From the NCBI GenBank assembly GCA_900554275.1, contig USGS01000077.1, forward strand, positions 1 through 6,836: a DNA stretch of 6,836 nt. The letters run 5' to 3'. Under the pieces are notes generated by a model. That model did no database searches. It saw only the letters and a list, made by a program, of their open reading frames with translations, and was not told the DNA's origin. Made by a program: the position numbers and the translations under genes. Position 1 is the first letter of the stretch. Each line of letters opens with the position of its first letter. Positions 6,501 to 6,836 of this stretch are shown here, piece after piece. The DNA comes from an uncultured Eubacteriales bacterium. Lineage in GTDB: Bacteria; Bacillota; Clostridia; Oscillospirales; Oscillospiraceae.

Positions 6501-6795
6501 GCTGTGGGCAGTAGAAAACGGCATCACCAAGGGCACCAGCGACACCACGTTCAGCCCCAACATGATCTGCACCCGCGCCCAGATCGTCACTTTCCTGTGG
6601 CGCTCTGAGAAGTCCCCGGCAGCGGGTACAGCCAATCCCTTTGCCGATGTGAAGTCCACCGCCTACTATGCAGGCGCTGTACTGTGGGCGGTCAAGGAGA
6701 ACATCACCAAGGGAACCACCAGCACGACATTCAGCCCCAATGCGGATTGCACCAGAGCGCAGATCGTGACCTTCCTCTGGCGCTGCAAGAAGTGA
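478..6795 (+). CDS. Very large secreted SLH-anchored multidomain surface protein (adhesin-like)
   Basis: The gene encodes 2105 residues. In order: signal peptide (1-25); glycine-rich beta-helix-like repeats (about 155-390); a Cys/His-rich module (480-537); an Ig-like domain ending in VATDNAGNTS (about 542-641); further Ig-like or unassigned beta-rich segments (642-1050); a divergent bacterial repeat (about 1051-1136); InlB-like and FKEW-type repeats (1140-1381); an MBG-like plus fibronectin-like insert (1382-1539); a second InlB-like/FKEW block (1540-1770); an InlB B-repeat with GWYTEESGG (about 1772-1840); a Gly/Ser linker (1842-1850); a last bacterial repeat (about 1851-1924); and three SLH domains (about 1933-2105). 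SLH domains bind secondary cell-wall polymer, so the protein should sit on the outer face of a Gram-positive envelope with its N-terminal part exposed. Adhesion or glycan binding is inferred from architecture; no enzyme motif is seen. The ATG at 478 is chosen for its ribosome binding site and signal peptide. The gene is complete, without frameshift, and ends 41 bases before the window edge. Confidence 0.93.
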   Translation: MKKRILSILLLCCMVLTMLPTTVLAADGPMDTIPKYDVSIDVYNRTSDISIKDSRSYYIYSSVPDKLRDTWAWDKKIFIKGDKTAPHVFIDGVHIEMSPSSKGPAIELNKKASAYLYFIGRDSTLQGADGRAAIQKNRSEGQLYVLARTGTTVTCKGGHRAAGIGGSWATRDIGNPSFNTDMYGHGVNMHFGSQTNPDYWGGTINASGGEYGAGIGAGSWGSTGYGNGIHGGAGEQLYFYSGTVNARGGRLAAGIGGGFQGRGSHIYIYGGNIDAQGGATGPGIGSGSWTTKQDMDGINAASDIVISGGRVSARGQYNCAGIGGGQYVPAHDITITGGHVSATGHYGAAIGGGRWCHGKNITITDATLNLSTNYRSNGSDAAAVGYGDIVYKPDELVTDPSIATNDQIRIGSYKGKLVQLKLEARALSRDDEYSYFWNLYETLIPDENGLIDMQLLTLPYVQNYGWAINVLEMTVIDDPCNGNHDFGWVNRQSCHVWACRNKDCQARDPAAEMSKQNGKHIPGDWGVQEKHCAVCDHLLEKDTAAPVLEVLNDGESYTVEDVIVGRPGAYTFTVSDPAKSGEASSGVKSVTINGVEQAADSFYSLPAPDGGNNDAGAEYTVVATDNAGNTSAATVKIYRRHRVRVVSPDEQTTYAEAELAHNEYLVLTIKMPDGAAVRMTDKADHSEIPYDKEMGRFPVGPIDRSRTLVLEYNTEYPRVELILGRSQYFFGYNADTAEPHYLADVSKKTDKNVYSVAVQINSDVIPSHYFSSPVCYTQEELAELDAQGKIDWSEYKYPDPEPGVWIVYIPTATIDIAEYDANGSWYVYAKAENLKGTTYVSTPKLIADVEKPKAFHLSTGKELETKGEYWGDLRFRVEDTLPVKVWHERYPGGNIELMTPDEDGCYTIPADYSVTLHHDIFLEDACGNKTYYNDIDILWNYLEVVREKDHWDETPARPIRITREQNLQEELSKVNIGVFASDVTGFIPVDVSWEIPEDYDPQSPREQTFTVLGTVILEGTGERCRSGLDVITRPGEEWKKNFAIRVTVEGAPRYRVTVEDSANGSVTVVNGTETAGDGTPLFYKDEPVMLSIAPDEGYMLSTLSVNGTPAAVAVGEDTYTFAQPEEDVTITATFEKRNEHTVTFDANGGSEPEELPEEVTTAMPAKKILHGSEYSLPECEFIAPEGKQFKAWEIDGAEYPVNAPVTVTADITVKALWEDAPPAPAEFTITVKTDGNGTASASPAKAVAGEEITLTATPKEDYRFKEWQVESPAGLVITNNKFTMPDSNVEVKAIFEEDAPPVPTEFTITVTSGGNGTASASHAKAVAGTEIRLTATPKTGYHFKEWEVISGGVTIKDDKFLMPNDNVEVKAIFEKDAPPAPTDPAKPSISVTGTYTYNGSEHTATVSGYNPATMDISGNTATAAGDYTVSVTSQTGKWADGSTDAVTAAWSIGKATQEAPTGLIGVAPTTEGGSDGKISVVTDKMEYRMEADGSYTPCSGTEIDNLSAGNYFVRYAEDNNHFASTDAEVTVGEGTPLADCTITFSGNGGSGSMGPVIVKAETNYILPVCGFTAPTDQEFKAWEISGTEYKVGDTYTVSGDTEIKALWENSVITPTTYTVTVSNDGNGTGTATPSTAAAGTTITLTATPNKGYHFKEWQVISGGVTIKDDKFTMPDNNVEVKAIFEEDTPPAPTEHTVTVTSDGNGTASASPAKAVAGAEITLSATPKTGYHFKEWQVISGSVTIKDNKFIMPNDNVEVKAIFEKDAPPAPTEFTITFDGNGGTPSVDSMTTTNQKLTSLPSASRSGSYSFDGWYTEESGGTKITTDTEFPADTTVYAHWTYTGGGGSSGYSYYTIKATAGAGGSISPSGNVSVREGRDQTFTITPDKGYAVANVKIDGKSIGAVKSYTFENVSRTHTIEVIFMKANGNPQTGVFVDVATGSYYEDAVDWAVENGITKGTDDTHFSPDGICTRAQAVTFLWRTAGSPASKTSTMPFTDVPVGSYYYDAVLWAVENGITKGTSDTTFSPNMICTRAQIVTFLWRSEKSPAAGTANPFADVKSTAYYAGAVLWAVKENITKGTTSTTFSPNADCTRAQIVTFLWRCKK
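955..1641 (+). repeat. Glycine-rich beta-helix-like repeats (AGIGGG type)
   Basis: Residues about 160-388 repeat a pattern of a short beta strand (IYIYGG, IVISGG, ITITGG), then [IV]-x-A-x-G, then [AG]-[GA]-I-G-[GAS]-[GS], often followed by W, F or Y one or two residues on. The central Ile of the motif lies at residues 164, 215, 255, 284, 322 and 350, with a weaker AAVGYG copy around 384. Spacing varies from 28 to 51 residues. This is typical of right-handed beta-helix surface proteins, which often bind or cleave polysaccharides, but no catalytic Asp or Lys set can be assigned. It is probably the ligand-facing end of the protein. Confidence 0.75.
1915..2088 (+). other. Cys/His-rich module, possible metal site or disulfide knot
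   Basis: Residues 480-537 hold six Cys (480, 494, 499, 504, 532, 535) and five His (484, 495, 520, 531, 537), plus Trp at 488, 497 and 525. The last part, H520-x4-W525-x5-H531-C532-x2-C535, resembles the degenerate H...W...C-x-x-C repeats seen in clostridial surface proteins. It follows the beta-helix region and precedes the first Ig-like domain. Zinc binding or disulfide bonding are both possible. Confidence 0.5.
2101..2400 (+). other. Bacterial Ig-like domain
   Basis: Residues 542-641 begin with DTAAPVLEV and end with the strand YTVVATDNAGNTSAATVKI, the usual closing D-x-x-G-N signature of bacterial Ig-like folds. SSGVKSVTINGV lies between them. Its role is most likely a spacer in the stalk. 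Confidence 0.65.
2401..3627 (+). other. Beta-rich central region with probable divergent Ig-like segments
   Basis: Residues 642-1050 are not assigned to a named family with confidence. GSWYVYAKAENLKG at 823-836 looks like the end of an Ig-like fold. Residues about 849-937 run from VEKPKAFHL to LEDACGNKT, again with a D-x-x-G-N close. Residues about 967-1018 contain VDVSWEIPEDYDP and QTFTVLGTV, which match the style of Ig-like domains of the 'wants V-x-W-x-x-x...YDP...G-T' type. A stretch rich in aromatic residues (about 700-800) is without a clear parallel and could hold a separate fold. Confidence 0.45.
3628..3885 (+). repeat. Divergent bacterial repeat at the start of the stalk array
   Basis: Residues about 1051-1136 show the pattern YRVTVEDSANGSV, then SIAPDEGYMLSTLSVNG, then DVTITATFEK. 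This matches the bacterial repeat family often found before SLH domains, where a G-Y-x-[VL] turn and a closing [AV]-x-F-E are hallmarks. It is the first unit of the C-terminal repeat array. Confidence 0.65.
3895..4620 (+). repeat. Repeat block A, copy 1 (InlB-like module plus two FKEW modules)
   Basis: Residues 1140-1381 hold an InlB-like module (VTFDANGG ... FKAWEIDG ... VKALWED) followed by two modules of the type TVTSxGNGTASAS ... TPKxGYxFKEW ... MPxxNVEVKAIFE, joined by short DAPPAP linkers. FKAW and FKEW occur at residues 1189, 1264 and 1343. Such modules form elongated beta stalks in surface proteins. The block recurs downstream. Confidence 0.8.
4519..4557 (+). repeat. Perfect 39-base direct repeat, copy 1
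   Basis: These 39 bases, coding for VISGGVTIKDDKF, are identical to 5452-5490. The copies are 933 bases apart and in the same frame, so recombination between them would remove 311 residues without a frameshift. Confidence 0.9.
4621..5094 (+). other. MBG-like plus fibronectin-like insert between the two repeat blocks
   Basis: Residues 1382-1453 (SISVTGTYTYNGSEHTATV ... TAAGDYTVSVT ... AAWSIGKA) match the pattern of MBG-type modules of bacterial surface proteins. Residues about 1455-1534 (APTGLIGVAPTTEGGSDGKI ... MEYRMEADGSYTPC ... LSAGNYFVRYA) match a module often found beside it, with a fibronectin-III-like closing strand. Both separate the two copies of block A. Confidence 0.6.
5095..5787 (+). 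repeat. Repeat block A, copy 2
   Basis: Residues 1540-1770 repeat the order of copy 1: an InlB-like module (ITFSGNGG ... FKAWEISG ... IKALWEN) and two FKEW modules. The FKAW/FKEW positions 1579, 1654 and 1732 lie 390, 390 and 389 residues after their partners in copy 1. The InlB-like module is about ten residues shorter at its start than in copy 1. Confidence 0.8.
5452..5490 (+). repeat. Perfect 39-base direct repeat, copy 2
   Basis: This copy is identical to 4519-4557. It lies in the first FKEW module of block copy 2, whereas the other copy lies in the second FKEW module of block copy 1, so it does not follow the simple order of the block duplication. Confidence 0.9.
5791..5997 (+). repeat. 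InlB B-repeat (Listeria-Bacteroides type)
   Basis: Residues 1772-1840 have the canonical layout ITFDGNGGTPSVDSM ... LPSASRSGSYSFDGWYTEESGGTKI ... ADTTVYAHW. This is the classic InlB B-repeat form, clearer than the two other InlB-like modules of the protein. The fold is a small beta-grasp-like module used as a stalk or receptor-binding part. Confidence 0.85.
5998..6249 (+). repeat. Gly/Ser linker and last bacterial repeat before the anchor
   Basis: TYTGGGGSSG at 1840-1849 is a flexible linker. Residues about 1851-1924 (YTIKATAGAGGSISPSG ... DQTFTITPDKGYAVANVKIDG ... THTIEVIFMK) form one more bacterial repeat of the same family as residues 1051-1136. In related surface proteins this linker plus repeat commonly sits directly before SLH domains. 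Confidence 0.75.
6274..6795 (+). other. Three SLH domains, the cell-wall anchor
   Basis: Residues about 1933-2105 hold three units, each with F-x-D-V, then YYxxAVxWAVExxITKGT, TxFSP and CTRAQxVTFLWR. SLH triplets bind pyruvylated secondary cell-wall polymer. The TRAQ stretch at 1971-1974, 2032-2035 and 2092-2095 matches the usual TRAE-type binding motif with Gln for Glu, and each copy is preceded by Cys instead of the usual Ile or Val. The protein ends three residues after the last FLWR. Confidence 0.93.
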
Positions 6796-6807
6796 CCGGC
6801 TGACATA

Positions 6808-6826
6808 CGGCTAAACATCAAAGCCG
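6808..6826 (+). terminator. Weak inverted repeat after the surface protein gene
   Basis: CGGCT at 6808-6812 and AGCCG at 6822-6826 can pair over a nine-base loop, starting 12 bases after the stop codon. The stem is only five pairs and no T-run follows before the window ends, so a terminator is possible but not shown. Confidence 0.2.
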
Positions 6827-6836
6827 CTGGCATGAC

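Overview
The window looks like chromosomal DNA from a Gram-positive member of the Clostridia, most likely a gut-dwelling, GC-rich Oscillospiraceae-type bacterium. Three things suggest this: strong AGGAGG ribosome binding sites, three C-terminal S-layer homology (SLH) domains of the ENGITKGT...CTRAQ...FLWR type, and InlB-like and other bacterial surface repeats with GC-rich codons. The taxonomic placement is inferred from style and has not been tested by a search.

Layout: positions 1-127 are a short AT-rich leader with an inverted repeat, a possible -10 element and a ribosome binding site. Positions 128-481 encode a 117-residue protein with two predicted membrane helices and very basic ends. 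Its stop codon overlaps the start codon of the next gene (ATGA), so the two genes form a translationally coupled pair. Positions 478-6795 encode one secreted surface protein of 2105 residues that fills almost all of the window. The last 41 bases are non-coding and hold only a weak inverted repeat.

The large protein reads, in order: signal peptide; glycine-rich beta-helix-like repeats built on AGIGGG; a Cys/His-rich module; several Ig-like segments; a long array of InlB-like and 'bacterial repeat' beta modules with Pro-rich linkers, including an about 240-residue block present twice; an MBG-like plus fibronectin-like insert; a Gly/Ser linker; a last repeat; an NPQTG sequence; and three SLH domains. 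The design is that of a long stalk held to secondary cell-wall polymer by the SLH domains, with the beta-helix end pointing outward, which suggests an adhesin or carbohydrate-binding role. No catalytic motif is visible. The small membrane protein may act in making or placing the big one, but nothing in its sequence proves that.

No RNA gene, CRISPR array, transposase or defence system was seen. The points of most interest are the internal duplication and mosaic structure of the repeat array, the NPQTG sequence beside the SLH anchor, the Cys/His module, and the small coupled membrane protein.
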